Shown here: positions 54,285 to 61,579 of the stretch, in pieces
Position numbering within the stretch: the stretch's first letter is position 1
How the letters are laid out: each line of letters opens with the position of its first letter
NCBI GenBank assembly: GCA_030445275.1
Contig: JAUCSE010000039.1
Span: 1-61,579 of the forward strand
Direction of reading: 5' to 3'
DNA: 61,579 nucleotides
Source of the DNA: Mucilaginibacter sp.
GTDB taxonomy: Bacteria; Bacteroidota; Bacteroidia; Sphingobacteriales; Sphingobacteriaceae
Notes under the pieces: generated by a model
What the model saw: the letters and a program-made list of their open reading frames with translations, nothing else
The model's database searches: none
Told to the model about the DNA's origin: nothing
Program-made: the position numbers and the translations under genes

Positions 54285-55313
54285 GTGAAGAACTATCTTA
54301 AAATATTGTCGATTGATGAGTATTCCATCACCCCAAAATACCTTCAACTGTCAAATGCCATTATCAGGGCTATTGAAAGCGGCGATATTGTTAAGGATGA
54401 TATGCTCCCCTCCATCAATGATCTAAGCTTCGCGTTGGATACTTCGCGCAATACCATTGAGCGGGTTTATAAGGAATTAAAAGATAAAGGTATAGTAAGC
54501 TCGGTACCAGGTAAAGGTTTTTTTATTTCGAACACTGATTTTCAAAAACCGCTTAAGATATTTCTTCTGTTCAATAAACTAAGTGCGCACAAAAAGATAA
54601 TTTATGATGCTTTTGTTGACACTATTGGCGAGCAGGCTACCATCGATTTTTATATTTACAACAACGACTTTTACTTTTTTAAAAAGATAATAGCTGATAG
54701 TTTTCAAAACGACTATGCCAAGTACATCATCATCCCGCATTTTTTGGATAATGAAACCAAAGCACACGAAATCATCAACACTATCCCCAAGGATAAACTG
54801 ATCCTCCTGGATAACCTGGTACCCGGGGTTAACGGAAAATTTGCCGCCATTTATGAAAACTTCGCGTTCGACGTATATGAGGCGCTAAAAAAACTGCTGG
54901 ATAAATTAATTAAATACAATACCATTAAACTGATATTCCCAGGCAAAACCTATCATTCCAAGGAAATTTTGAAAGGATTCTTAAATTTCTGCAGGCAATA
55001 TGCTTTTGAATATGCCGTAGTCGATTCTTTAGCTACCGAAGTAATTCAATCCCAAACGGTTTACATCAGCCTGATGGAGGATGACCTTGTTGACCTGATC
55101 AAAAAGATCATCGCGTCTGATTTGAAAGTGGCAAAAGATGTAGGCGTAATATCCTATAATGAAACTGCCCTTAAAGAGATCATTCTGGATGGTATTACCA
55201 CCATATCAACAGATTTTAAGCTTATGGGTAGTCAAGCTGCGGAGTTTGCGTTGAGCAACAGTCACGAGCATTTTGCTGTGCCATTTCATGTTACATTGAG
55301 GAGCTCGTTGTGA
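54285..55313 (+). CDS. GntR-family regulator with LacI-type sensor domain
   Basis: 342 aa. GTG start at 54285: no ATG precedes the HTH in frame, and a -7 box lies 20 bp upstream. The winged HTH (about 15-85) includes YLQLSNAIIRAIESGDIVKD and LDTSRNTIERVYKELKDKGI. The rest is a periplasmic-binding-like domain (KIFLLFNKLSAHKKIIYDAF). Such GntR proteins control sugar genes in Bacteroidota. It is divergent from the GH78 gene, its likely target. Confidence 0.85.
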   Translation: MKNYLKILSIDEYSITPKYLQLSNAIIRAIESGDIVKDDMLPSINDLSFALDTSRNTIERVYKELKDKGIVSSVPGKGFFISNTDFQKPLKIFLLFNKLSAHKKIIYDAFVDTIGEQATIDFYIYNNDFYFFKKIIADSFQNDYAKYIIIPHFLDNETKAHEIINTIPKDKLILLDNLVPGVNGKFAAIYENFAFDVYEALKKLLDKLIKYNTIKLIFPGKTYHSKEILKGFLNFCRQYAFEYAVVDSLATEVIQSQTVYISLMEDDLVDLIKKIIASDLKVAKDVGVISYNETALKEIILDGITTISTDFKLMGSQAAEFALSNSHEHFAVPFHVTLRSSL

Positions 55314-55330
55314 TCTAACACAACACAAAC

Positions 55331-55444
55331 GCGTCATTGCGAGGCACGAAGCAATCTCTACATAAGCAGATCAACTATGAAAGTTTATTACCTAAATGTT
55401 CGCTCTGTATAGCATAGAGATTGCTTCGTCCCTCGCAATGACGC
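55331..55444. repeat. GTCATTGCGAGG-type palindromic element, copy 4
   Basis: 114 bp, ends GCGTCATTGCGAGG (55331-55344) and complement (55431-55444), inner arms ACGAAGCAATCTCTA and TAGAGATTGCTTCGT. It starts 17 bases after the GntR stop, between convergent genes. It appears to be the undisturbed form of copy 3. Confidence 0.9.
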
Positions 55445-55456
55445 GCGGATAATTGT

Positions 55457-56824
55457 TTACTTCAAATTCTTAACCTTTATATTCCTGAAAAACGCTTCAT
55501 TACCATGATCCTGTAATAACAGGTGACCCTCTTTCGCTTCGCCAAAGTTTTTCCAGATTTTATATTTACTGATCGCTACCAGATCACGGTATTCTTTTGA
55601 GCCACGCTCATATTCCAACACTTTTACGCCATTCAAGTAATGCTCTACATGGTTATTAGGGTAAACTACTATTCGACCAATGTTCCAGGCACCTATCGGA
55701 TGTACAAAACGAGCTTGTTTATTGGCTTTGATCAGATCATAAAGCGAGGCAAGTGTACGGTCGCCGTCACGGCCAAGCTTGGCATCAGGGTGCAGCGCAT
55801 CATCAAGCACCTGGTACTCTAACCCAATGGCTGAGCCTTTGGTAACTTCAGACAGGGTTACGAAATATTTAACGCCGCTGTTAGCTCCCGGGGTAAGTTT
55901 AAATTCAAAAGAAAGATCAAATGCAGCATAATTATCGTCGGTAACAATATCGCCGCCGCCTGATTCTTCCTGACCGGCGGATGGAAGCACATGCATAGTT
56001 CCGTTTGTATATTCCCAGCCTTTACCCGGAAAAGTTTTTAGTGTAGCACCGCGCCAGCCTTTGTTCGTTTTACCATCATATAATAATTTCCAGCCGGCTG
56101 CTTTTTCGGCCGGGGTAATGCTGTTGGGTTGCAAATTTACCACGTACACATCCTTAGGAAAAGGTTTGGGCTTTAAATTGGTAGTTTGCAGGTTAAAATT
56201 TTTAAAATATACCTTTTTACCGGCTTGCTCTTCTTTACTTACCGCATGAACCTGTAGAGCTATAAATCCCTTCCGATCAATGGTATCAACCACATCGGCA
56301 ATCGGAATACCATTAACCCAGGTTTTCATTTCGTTGCCAATACATTCTATCCTGATGTGGTTATACTCCCCAACTTTAAAGGCATCTTTTGCTTTGGCAT
56401 TCAGATCAAGCGGGTAAAGCCAGTCGCGCCTGCCTTCATCATAAATACCACCTGTCCAATTACGATCAGATGGATCAATTTCAAACTGACGACCATAAAC
56501 CTTGCCTTTCCCCTCATGACCAGCCGGATCATAGTGGCTGCGGGTTTGCACGCCGGAATTACTTAGCTTGCTTTCAATTTTGGTATCAAGCTCCAGTATA
56601 AAATCACCATATTCCTTTTCGGTAACTAAAAATGTATTACCAGAGTTTAAAACAGTGGTACCTACAATCTGGCCGTCCTCCACTTTATAATCAGCAGTAC
56701 CGGCAAGGCGTTTCCAACCGTTAAGGGTTTTACCATCAAATAATTTGTTTTGTGCTCGGGTTGCAGCAGGTAATAATGCAGCCGAGGCAAACAGAACCAA
56801 GGCGGGGTATACGATTTTCTTCAT
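55457..56824 (-). CDS. Tandem DUF1080 protein (3-keto-glycoside hydrolase/lyase-like)
   Basis: 455 aa with a signal peptide (IVYPALVLFASAALLPAATRA). It holds two concanavalin-like DUF1080 domains: about 30-215 (KLFDGKTLNGWKRLAGTADY) and about 240-455 (LLYDGKTNKGWRGATLKTFP). Most members have one. DUF1080 proteins have been shown to cleave 3-keto-glycosides after oxidation of the sugar. Here the gene follows a Tat-exported Gfo/Idh/MocA oxidoreductase gene by 57 bp on the same strand, which supports that role in the envelope. The substrate is unknown. Confidence 0.82.
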   Translation of the reverse strand: MKKIVYPALVLFASAALLPAATRAQNKLFDGKTLNGWKRLAGTADYKVEDGQIVGTTVLNSGNTFLVTEKEYGDFILELDTKIESKLSNSGVQTRSHYDPAGHEGKGKVYGRQFEIDPSDRNWTGGIYDEGRRDWLYPLDLNAKAKDAFKVGEYNHIRIECIGNEMKTWVNGIPIADVVDTIDRKGFIALQVHAVSKEEQAGKKVYFKNFNLQTTNLKPKPFPKDVYVVNLQPNSITPAEKAAGWKLLYDGKTNKGWRGATLKTFPGKGWEYTNGTMHVLPSAGQEESGGGDIVTDDNYAAFDLSFEFKLTPGANSGVKYFVTLSEVTKGSAIGLEYQVLDDALHPDAKLGRDGDRTLASLYDLIKANKQARFVHPIGAWNIGRIVVYPNNHVEHYLNGVKVLEYERGSKEYRDLVAISKYKIWKNFGEAKEGHLLLQDHGNEAFFRNIKVKNLK

Positions 56825-56881
56825 GTGTAATGTAAGATATTGGTTTATATAATATTTATTATAATTAAATAAAAGAGGCTC

Positions 56882-58213
56882 TTATACCTTTACTTCCCAG
56901 CCCTTTTCATACTCCCTGCTCCATAGCTTAGTGGCTTCCGGATCATTTAAAATATGTCCGTTTGAGGGGTCAATGTGCAGCACCCTATCCACACGATAAG
57001 AAATATTACCCAGCTGAGGCAATAAGGTTGATTTAAATCCTATCTCGATAGGGCAGTTTAATGATGCTTCACCTCTTACAGCATCAATAAAATTCTTCAT
57101 ATGGAAGCCATCAAGCGCTTCAGTTGGGCTCACTTTATTGGTAGCATCAACCTTAGTATCATCCTTAACTTCTTTTATCAGTTTATTGTCGCCATCATAA
57201 ACTTTGTAGCCGTTACCGCTGCCATAAAACAATGTTCCATTATCGCCATAAAACACTACACCCCGGCCTAATTGTTCTATATTAAACCCATTACTGCTGC
57301 GACTTTCCCACTCGGCGGCTGTATTATTAGGGAAATTATACAGGATATTTTGCGTATCGGGTGTTTGCCAGTCATCATTAAAATGAAAACGACCACCTGT
57401 TGATACTACCTTATTAGGGAAATCAACACCTAACCCCCAGCGAATAACATCCAATTCGTGAGTTCCGTTGTTCAGGGCTTCGCCGGTTCCCCAGTTCCAG
57501 AACCAATGCCAGTTATAATGAATCAGATTATCCTGAAATGCGGTGCGCGGGGCGGGCCCCTGCCACAGCTCATAATTCAGGTTTTCGGGCACAGAAACCT
57601 GTTTACCTTTACCTATACTTAACCGATGATTGGTGTACCAGCCTTTAGCATAGTAGGCCCTGCCAATAACACCATCATGCAGCTCCTTTACCATAGCCTG
57701 CACATTGGAGAACGAGCGTCGCTGACTGCCCATCTGCACCAAACGGTTATATTTTTTTGATGCCTCAATTGCCATTTCACCTTCATGTGGATTATGGCTG
57801 CATGGCTTTTCGACATACACATGTTTGCCTGCCTGGCAGGCCATGATAGTTGCCGGGGCATGCCAGTGATCAGGTGCGGCGATAACAACCGCATCAATAT
57901 CCTTTATCTCCAGCATTTTGCGTATATCAGTAATGCCTACCGGTTTTTTACCCGTTTGTTTAAATATGGTATCAATGGTTTTTTCAAGCACTTTGGAGTC
58001 TACATCGCATATATATCCAATTTCAACATTGGGTATTTTGGCAAAGCTCTGGGCAAGATATAGTCCGCGGCTATTGGTTCCCATCATACCTAATACAACT
58101 TTACCGTTTGGCGATCCTTTATAAAAGGCCGAAGCTTTTGAAATTTCGGGGGAAAGCAGGAAGCTTGTTCCCACAATGGAAGTTGTTTGAATAAACTTTC
58201 TCCGGGTAATCAT
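56882..58213 (-). CDS. Gfo/Idh/MocA oxidoreductase with Tat signal
   Basis: 443 aa. A twin-arginine signal opens the protein (MITRRKFIQTTSIVGTSFLL). The Rossmann domain has VVLGMMGTNSRGLYLAQSFA, VVIAAPDHWHAPATIMACQA and the typical VYVEKPCSHNPHEGE (catalytic Lys). The C-terminal domain contains YNWHWFWNWGTGEALNNGTH. Exported members oxidise sugars, often at C3, using a folded-in NAD(P). Upstream of the DUF1080 gene it likely forms a two-gene unit with it. Confidence 0.88.
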   Translation of the reverse strand: MITRRKFIQTTSIVGTSFLLSPEISKASAFYKGSPNGKVVLGMMGTNSRGLYLAQSFAKIPNVEIGYICDVDSKVLEKTIDTIFKQTGKKPVGITDIRKMLEIKDIDAVVIAAPDHWHAPATIMACQAGKHVYVEKPCSHNPHEGEMAIEASKKYNRLVQMGSQRRSFSNVQAMVKELHDGVIGRAYYAKGWYTNHRLSIGKGKQVSVPENLNYELWQGPAPRTAFQDNLIHYNWHWFWNWGTGEALNNGTHELDVIRWGLGVDFPNKVVSTGGRFHFNDDWQTPDTQNILYNFPNNTAAEWESRSSNGFNIEQLGRGVVFYGDNGTLFYGSGNGYKVYDGDNKLIKEVKDDTKVDATNKVSPTEALDGFHMKNFIDAVRGEASLNCPIEIGFKSTLLPQLGNISYRVDRVLHIDPSNGHILNDPEATKLWSREYEKGWEVKV

Positions 58214-58387
58214 ATCTAAAATCGGTTAAATAGGTAAATCTGGTTTATAACCCCGATGCTTTGCAAGCAGTATGCAAATTAGTTAATGTTTTATAAAGCG
58301 CCTTAGGAAAAAGGATATTTTTTCAGAAATAACTGTAACATAAACATTACTTTAATAAAAAGGGACTAAAAAACCTGGTAAAACAAG

Positions 58388-58406
58388 AAGCCCCTTTATG
58401 GGGCTT
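58388..58406 (-). terminator. Terminator-like hairpin after the CHAP gene
   Basis: AAGCCCC (58388-58394) pairs with GGGGCTT (58400-58406) over a 5-base loop. On minus a TTCTTGTTTT tract follows, weaker than the T run on plus. The remaining 218-bp gap to the Gfo/Idh/MocA gene shows no frame or repeat. Confidence 0.55.
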
Positions 58407-58431
58407 TTTGCTTTTATAGTTTAAGTATGCT

Positions 58432-59256
58432 TTAAACCAAACTTTGTATGGAGAATACGTCAAGCTTTGATTTTTGAAAATTCCGGACTCTTTTATATAC
58501 CCCATTCCCATTACTACTGCCATCATTATTGGTATTACCTTCAATGGTTTCAAACAGATCGCCGTTTACAGCTGTAATTATCCCGGTATGTACCCAATCA
58601 AAGGTGGTTTGCTGAAGCAGAAAAATATCACCGGGCTTTACCAATGACGGGGTACTGCGCACAACAGTATAGCGACTAAGAATACCTTTCTGGATGCCGG
58701 TTGTTGCAACAGTATCACAACTGTAGGATAATGGCATTAATGCCCTGAAATCCTTACCTAGTTGACTGGCTGCCTGATCTAAAATGGTTTGTACAAAACC
58801 CATGCACCAAAACCATGGTGTACCCTCCATTCCATCCATATAGCTCCGTACCCATGGGCCGCTGTTACTTTGCCCTTTGATCGTGAGTTCAAAAGGGGCA
58901 TTGGCAAGATGCTGCATGGCCGTATTTACCATGATTGTACGCAGATCATTACCGGCTGCTTTTGTTGTAAACGCATTTTGCATTGGTTGTGATAATACGC
59001 TAAAAAGCCCGGCATCAACAATGCCGGTTTGCGGCTGTTGTTTATTTTTTTGGAAACTCTTTACAGCAGCTTCAGTAGCAGGGCCAAAATCCCCGTCGAT
59101 GCCGGTTGCGGTACCAGCTGCGGGGTTAACCATGGCATATAAGTTTAGCCAGCTTTGCACTTTTATAACGTCTTTGAGCGTATTTGATGCCCCACTCCTT
59201 TGTTGAGTTGCTGCTATAATAATTTCTTTAAGATACTGTTTCTTGATCATAATCAA
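58432..59256 (-). CDS. Peptidoglycan-binding plus CHAP/NlpC-like cysteine peptidase, no signal peptide
   Basis: 274 aa. An N-terminal PG_binding_1-type domain (about 28-95; IDGDFGPATEAAVKSFQKNK) is joined to a papain-like amidase fold. The likely nucleophile is Cys151 in PWFWCMGFVQTIL, His is near 221 in DWVHTGIITAV, and the acidic or Asn residue is in ETIEGNTNNDG. Such enzymes cut peptidoglycan stem peptides or amide bonds. The N terminus (MIMIKKQYLKEIIIAATQQR) is not a signal peptide, so export by a non-Sec route, lysis, or an intracellular role are all open. It is a lone gene. Confidence 0.78.
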   Translation of the reverse strand: MIMIKKQYLKEIIIAATQQRSGASNTLKDVIKVQSWLNLYAMVNPAAGTATGIDGDFGPATEAAVKSFQKNKQQPQTGIVDAGLFSVLSQPMQNAFTTKAAGNDLRTIMVNTAMQHLANAPFELTIKGQSNSGPWVRSYMDGMEGTPWFWCMGFVQTILDQAASQLGKDFRALMPLSYSCDTVATTGIQKGILSRYTVVRSTPSLVKPGDIFLLQQTTFDWVHTGIITAVNGDLFETIEGNTNNDGSSNGNGVYKRVRNFQKSKLDVFSIQSLV

Positions 59257-59390
59257 TGGTATATAAAGTGATTGTATTTAGGGTTGATAACTACCATAAA
59301 AATAAACAAATGAATAGGCGTTTATACAGGTATTTGTACCCTATAATATGCGTATTTTTACGCGGAAAGATATTAAATAAGGATAAGCTT

Positions 59391-59759
59391 TTATTGAAGA
59401 AATGCAGAGTTAGTCATTTCTTCATACGCTCTGATCAGGCCTTTTGTTGCCCGATTATGCCAAGCGGTTATCAGGAGTTTCTTAAGATCATCAGGCGATA
59501 CGGTTTCTAGGCGCACCAGCATGTATTTGTAATTAAGATAATGGTTTGTAATAAAAAAAGTATCCGGATCGGTGGCCATCCATTTTTCGCGTTCAGGCGT
59601 ATGTATGGCAAGCAGCTGATCCTTTAGTTTAACATTGGCAAATATCTTTTTATTTACGTAAAAGGCAGGATCATCAACGTGCATTCTTTCAATTATGCCA
59701 GGCAAAGGCAACAAGGCGCTGCGCATAAACTGCATAAAAGCGAACATATCAGTAGCCAT
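59391..59759 (-). CDS. MmcQ/YjbR family protein
   Basis: 122 aa, start MATDMFAFMQFMRSALLPLP. The family marks DPAFYVNKKIFANVKLKDQL, EREKWMATDPDTFFITNHYL and LKKLLITAWHNRATKG fit the CyaY-like MmcQ/YjbR fold, a small DNA-binding-like protein of unknown role. It is a single gene between the CHAP gene (134-bp gap) and the aldo/keto reductase gene (103 bp) on the same strand. Confidence 0.83.
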   Translation of the reverse strand: MATDMFAFMQFMRSALLPLPGIIERMHVDDPAFYVNKKIFANVKLKDQLLAIHTPEREKWMATDPDTFFITNHYLNYKYMLVRLETVSPDDLKKLLITAWHNRATKGLIRAYEEMTNSAFLQ

Positions 59760-59862
59760 AACTCTCTAAATCAAAATTTTCAGAATTTATGAATTAACAA
59801 AATCCTAATCCTAAAATTCAGAAAATTTTCTCATTCTGAAAATTCTGATTCGGACAATCTTC

Positions 59863-60894
59863 TTAATAAAAATCAGGCAGGGGATTAAGCTTTATATTTT
59901 GACGTTGATGCCAGTACGGATATATAGGGTCAACCTCACTCGCTGCATCCAGCTTTTTAACCTGCTCAATGGTTAGGTTCCAGCCTATAGCAGCCAGATT
60001 TTGTTTCAGTTGCTCCTCATTACGGGCACCTATCACCAGGTTGGCTACCGTTGGTCTTTGTAATAACCAGTTCAACGAAACCTGGGCTACTGATTTACCG
60101 GTTTCCTCGGCCACTTCATCAAGTGCCTCAACAATATTATAAAGATGCTCAAAATTAGTAGCTGGCCCATGACTGCCGCCTTGTACTGTTCTGGAGTTTT
60201 CAGGCGTATGTTCTCCTCTTCTGAACTTGCCGCTTAGCTGTCCCGATGCTAATGGACTCCAAACTATTGTACTCACTTTTTGGTCAATTCCCAACGGCAT
60301 CAGTTCCCATTCAAACTCGCGGTTTAGCAATGAATAATAAGCCTGATGTGCAATATATCTGCTCCAGCCGTAACGTTCTGATACAGATAACGATTTCATC
60401 AAATGCCAGCCCGAAAAGTTGGAGCAGGCTATATAACGAATTTTACCACTGGTAACCAAGTCATCCAGTGCACGTAACGTTTCTTCAACGGGAGTGGTGC
60501 CATCAAAGCCATGCAAATGGTAAACATCAATATGGTCGGTATTTAAGCGGCGCAGGCTGGCCTCACATTGCTCTATGAGATGAAAGCGAGATGAACCATA
60601 ATCATTGGCACCATCGCCCATGGTAAAAGTAGATTTGGTTGAGATCAACACCTGATGACGTAATCCCTCAAGTGCTTTACCCAATATTTCTTCAGATAAT
60701 CCGTGAGAATAAACATTGGCTGTATCAAAAAAGTTAACTCCCGCATCTAAACACAAATTGATCAGCTTTTTAGCCTCATCAACCTGTGTATTTCCCCAGG
60801 CTTTAAAAAATTCATTACCACCGCCAAAAGTGGCCGTCCCAAAACTTAACACAGGTACTTTTAACCCGGATGCTCCTAATTGTCTGTATTCCAT
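59863..60894 (-). CDS. Aldo/keto reductase
   Basis: 343 aa from ATG 60894 (MEYRQLGASGLKVPVLSFGT); the frame is open to 60954. A TIM barrel using NADPH. Catalytic residues: Asp and Tyr in FFDTANVYSHGLSEEILGKA, Lys in LISTKSTF, His in DVYHLHGFD. It reduces aldehydes or ketones, substrate unknown; the YajO/IolS-type subfamily is the closest in layout. It is divergent from the CDGSH gene, and two direct repeats lie in the shared promoter region. Confidence 0.88.
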   Translation of the reverse strand: MEYRQLGASGLKVPVLSFGTATFGGGNEFFKAWGNTQVDEAKKLINLCLDAGVNFFDTANVYSHGLSEEILGKALEGLRHQVLISTKSTFTMGDGANDYGSSRFHLIEQCEASLRRLNTDHIDVYHLHGFDGTTPVEETLRALDDLVTSGKIRYIACSNFSGWHLMKSLSVSERYGWSRYIAHQAYYSLLNREFEWELMPLGIDQKVSTIVWSPLASGQLSGKFRRGEHTPENSRTVQGGSHGPATNFEHLYNIVEALDEVAEETGKSVAQVSLNWLLQRPTVANLVIGARNEEQLKQNLAAIGWNLTIEQVKKLDAASEVDPIYPYWHQRQNIKLNPLPDFY

Positions 60895-61004
60895 TTGTAG
60901 TGTTTTTTGATGTAAAATTGATGCAGATACTTTACCATACTCCCTGCTTAACAAAACTAAAACTTATGTGTTTTAACAGGGCGGTATCCGCATCATCAAT
61001 TTGT

Positions 61005-61090
61005 CATTTATGGGTACTGACATTGCCTAATCAGGAACAGGTCTAAATTGCAAATAGCCCATTTATGGGTGCTGCCATTGGTTAACTTTG
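61005..61090 (+). promoter_or_regulatory. Direct repeat pair and -7 box in the AKR/CDGSH divergent region
   Basis: CATTTATGGGTACTGACATTG (61005-61025, 21 bp) recurs with two changes at 61060-61080, 55 bases apart start to start. Each contains a CCAT/ATGG-like dyad. TAACTTTG (61083-61090) fits a -7 box for the CDGSH gene and begins 3 bases after the second copy, 15 bases before the ATG. Confidence 0.55.
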
Positions 61091-61105
61091 TGCAAAAATT
61101 ATCAA

Positions 61106-61330
61106 ATGGAGAAAACTAAACTTACTATTAATAATAACGGCTCAGTAAAAATTGACGGCGATTTTGAAATTGTAGATGCTCAAGGAAATCAATACGGTTT
61201 ACAAGGTCGAACAGTATTATCAATTTGCCGTTGCGGTCTATCGGCCAATAAACCATTTTGTGACGGTGCACATAAAGGGCATTTTGAGCATGATGCTATT
61301 GCCTTTGATCTGCCACCTAAAAAAGTTTAA
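61106..61330 (+). CDS. CDGSH iron-sulfur domain protein (mitoNEET-like)
   Basis: 74 aa from ATG 61106 (MEKTKLTINNNGSVKIDGDF); TTG 61088 is unlikely because it falls within the -7 box. The cluster motif CRCGLSANKPFCDGAH gives three Cys and one His binding a 2Fe-2S cluster. Soluble, with no signal. Such proteins carry or sense clusters and redox state. It is divergent from the aldo/keto reductase gene and followed by a terminator. Confidence 0.92.
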   Translation: MEKTKLTINNNGSVKIDGDFEIVDAQGNQYGLQGRTVLSICRCGLSANKPFCDGAHKGHFEHDAIAFDLPPKKV

Positions 61331-61406
61331 TAGTCAGCATATAACTTATTTACAAAAAGCCTCCTGTTTAATACGTGGCCGTTGCGCAACTGAGCGGAGG
61401 TTTCCA

Positions 61407-61446
61407 AACAACCCAATCGAACACTGTCTGATTGGGTTGTTTTTTT
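61407..61446 (+). terminator. Terminator after the CDGSH gene
   Basis: AACAACCCAATC (61407-61418) pairs with GATTGGGTTGTT (61430-61441), and a run of seven T follows (61440-61446). It lies 76 bp after the stop. It could also belong to the outer end of the insertion sequence that seems to begin nearby. Confidence 0.75.
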
Positions 61447-61490
61447 CATAAGTATTTGATATTTAGTTGTTTGTTTTGTATATTAAGGAC

Positions 61491-61579
61491 ATGCAAGGCA
61501 AAAAGGATTATCAAGAAAAGCTCTTTATCCGGTTTCAGCTTTCAGACGATGTCCCGGCTGATAACTTCTACAGGCGGTT
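61491..61579 (+). CDS. 5' part of a transposase gene, probably IS1182 family, cut by window edge
   Basis: ATG 61491 opens a frame reading MQGKKDYQEKLFIRFQLSDD then VPADNFYRR up to the edge (29 codons). This beginning resembles that of IS1182-type transposases of Bacteroidota, where the next residues lead into a DDE enzyme. Only the first 29 codons are present, so intactness cannot be judged. The left terminal inverted repeat should lie in 61331-61490 but I could not identify it with confidence. Confidence 0.6.
   Translation, partial: MQGKKDYQEKLFIRFQLSDDVPADNFYRR

Noticed and set aside
59256..59510. 84-aa plus-strand frame between the CHAP and YjbR-like genes
   Set aside because: About half of it overlaps the YjbR-like gene in antisense, the composition looks non-coding (Cys, Arg, Tyr rich), and no promoter is evident.
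58432..61579. Prophage remnant suggested by a lysin-like gene and a transposase
   Set aside because: The genes between are ordinary metabolic ones and no structural or holin-like genes are seen.

Overview
The window looks like chromosomal DNA of a Bacteroidota bacterium, most likely Sphingobacteriaceae (Mucilaginibacter- or Pedobacter-like). This rests on AT-leaning coding DNA, promoters of the Bacteroidota type (TTTG, about 19 nt, TAnnTTTG) placed only a few bases before start codons, almost no Shine-Dalgarno sequences, and gene content: RND efflux with a lipoprotein adaptor, short Ppx beside Ppk, MtaB, a uronate/xylose cluster, DUF1080 with a secreted Gfo/Idh/MocA oxidoreductase, a GH78-like enzyme and short CydA. 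The genus is inferred, not shown. No tRNA, rRNA or CRISPR was recognised.

Layout. 1-9.1 kb: an edge fragment, a TetR regulator divergent from a small MscS channel, then a tetR-tolC-hlyD-acrB drug-efflux operon on the minus strand with a clear promoter and operator. 9.1-20.4 kb: housekeeping, with purB and nfu on plus; then minus-strand mtaB-lgt-gtrA-IMPase-araC-DUF4440, ubiX, and a ppk-ppx polyphosphate pair. 20.4-37.4 kb: yajQ; a minus run ribD-EamA-yigZ-mgtE-bioB; prmC; xerD divergent from aroQ; a large MscS-type channel; lipid and surface-sugar genes (GT2, LpxL-like acyltransferase, WbqC-like); corA; a lipoprotein MsrA; and small proteins.

37.4-49.5 kb is a sugar-acid and pentose block, all minus except its regulator. 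uxuA, uxaC, kdgK, kdgA and an ExuT-like MFS importer take glucuronate to pyruvate and glyceraldehyde-3-phosphate, but the fructuronate reductase (uxuB) is absent from the window. xylB-xylA plus an SSS symporter handle xylose, with a divergent LacI-family regulator. 50-52.4 kb: cydAB oxidase. 52.4-58.2 kb: a second carbohydrate block with a GH78-like enzyme, a divergent GntR regulator, and a Tat-exported Gfo/Idh/MocA oxidoreductase followed by a tandem DUF1080 protein. That last pair fits an oxidise-then-cleave route through 3-keto-glycosides. 58.4-61.6 kb: a leaderless CHAP-type peptidase with a peptidoglycan-binding domain, a YjbR-like protein, an aldo/keto reductase divergent from a CDGSH Fe-S protein, and the first 29 codons of a likely IS transposase cut by the window edge.

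The most unusual layer is intergenic, where there are several families of dispersed repeats. (a) A palindromic element of about 85-95 bp is present three times, each copy bracketed by direct repeats of about 13-21 bp that look like target-site duplications; one duplication copied the prmC promoter and start codon. (b) A GTCATTGCGAGG element of about 90-150 bp is present four times, always just downstream of a stop codon. (c) Three sets of short degenerate word repeats run into gene ends and in two cases supply stop codons. (d) Two long single-copy inverted repeats lie next to cydAB. These are seen directly in the sequence; how they arise and what they do is inference.
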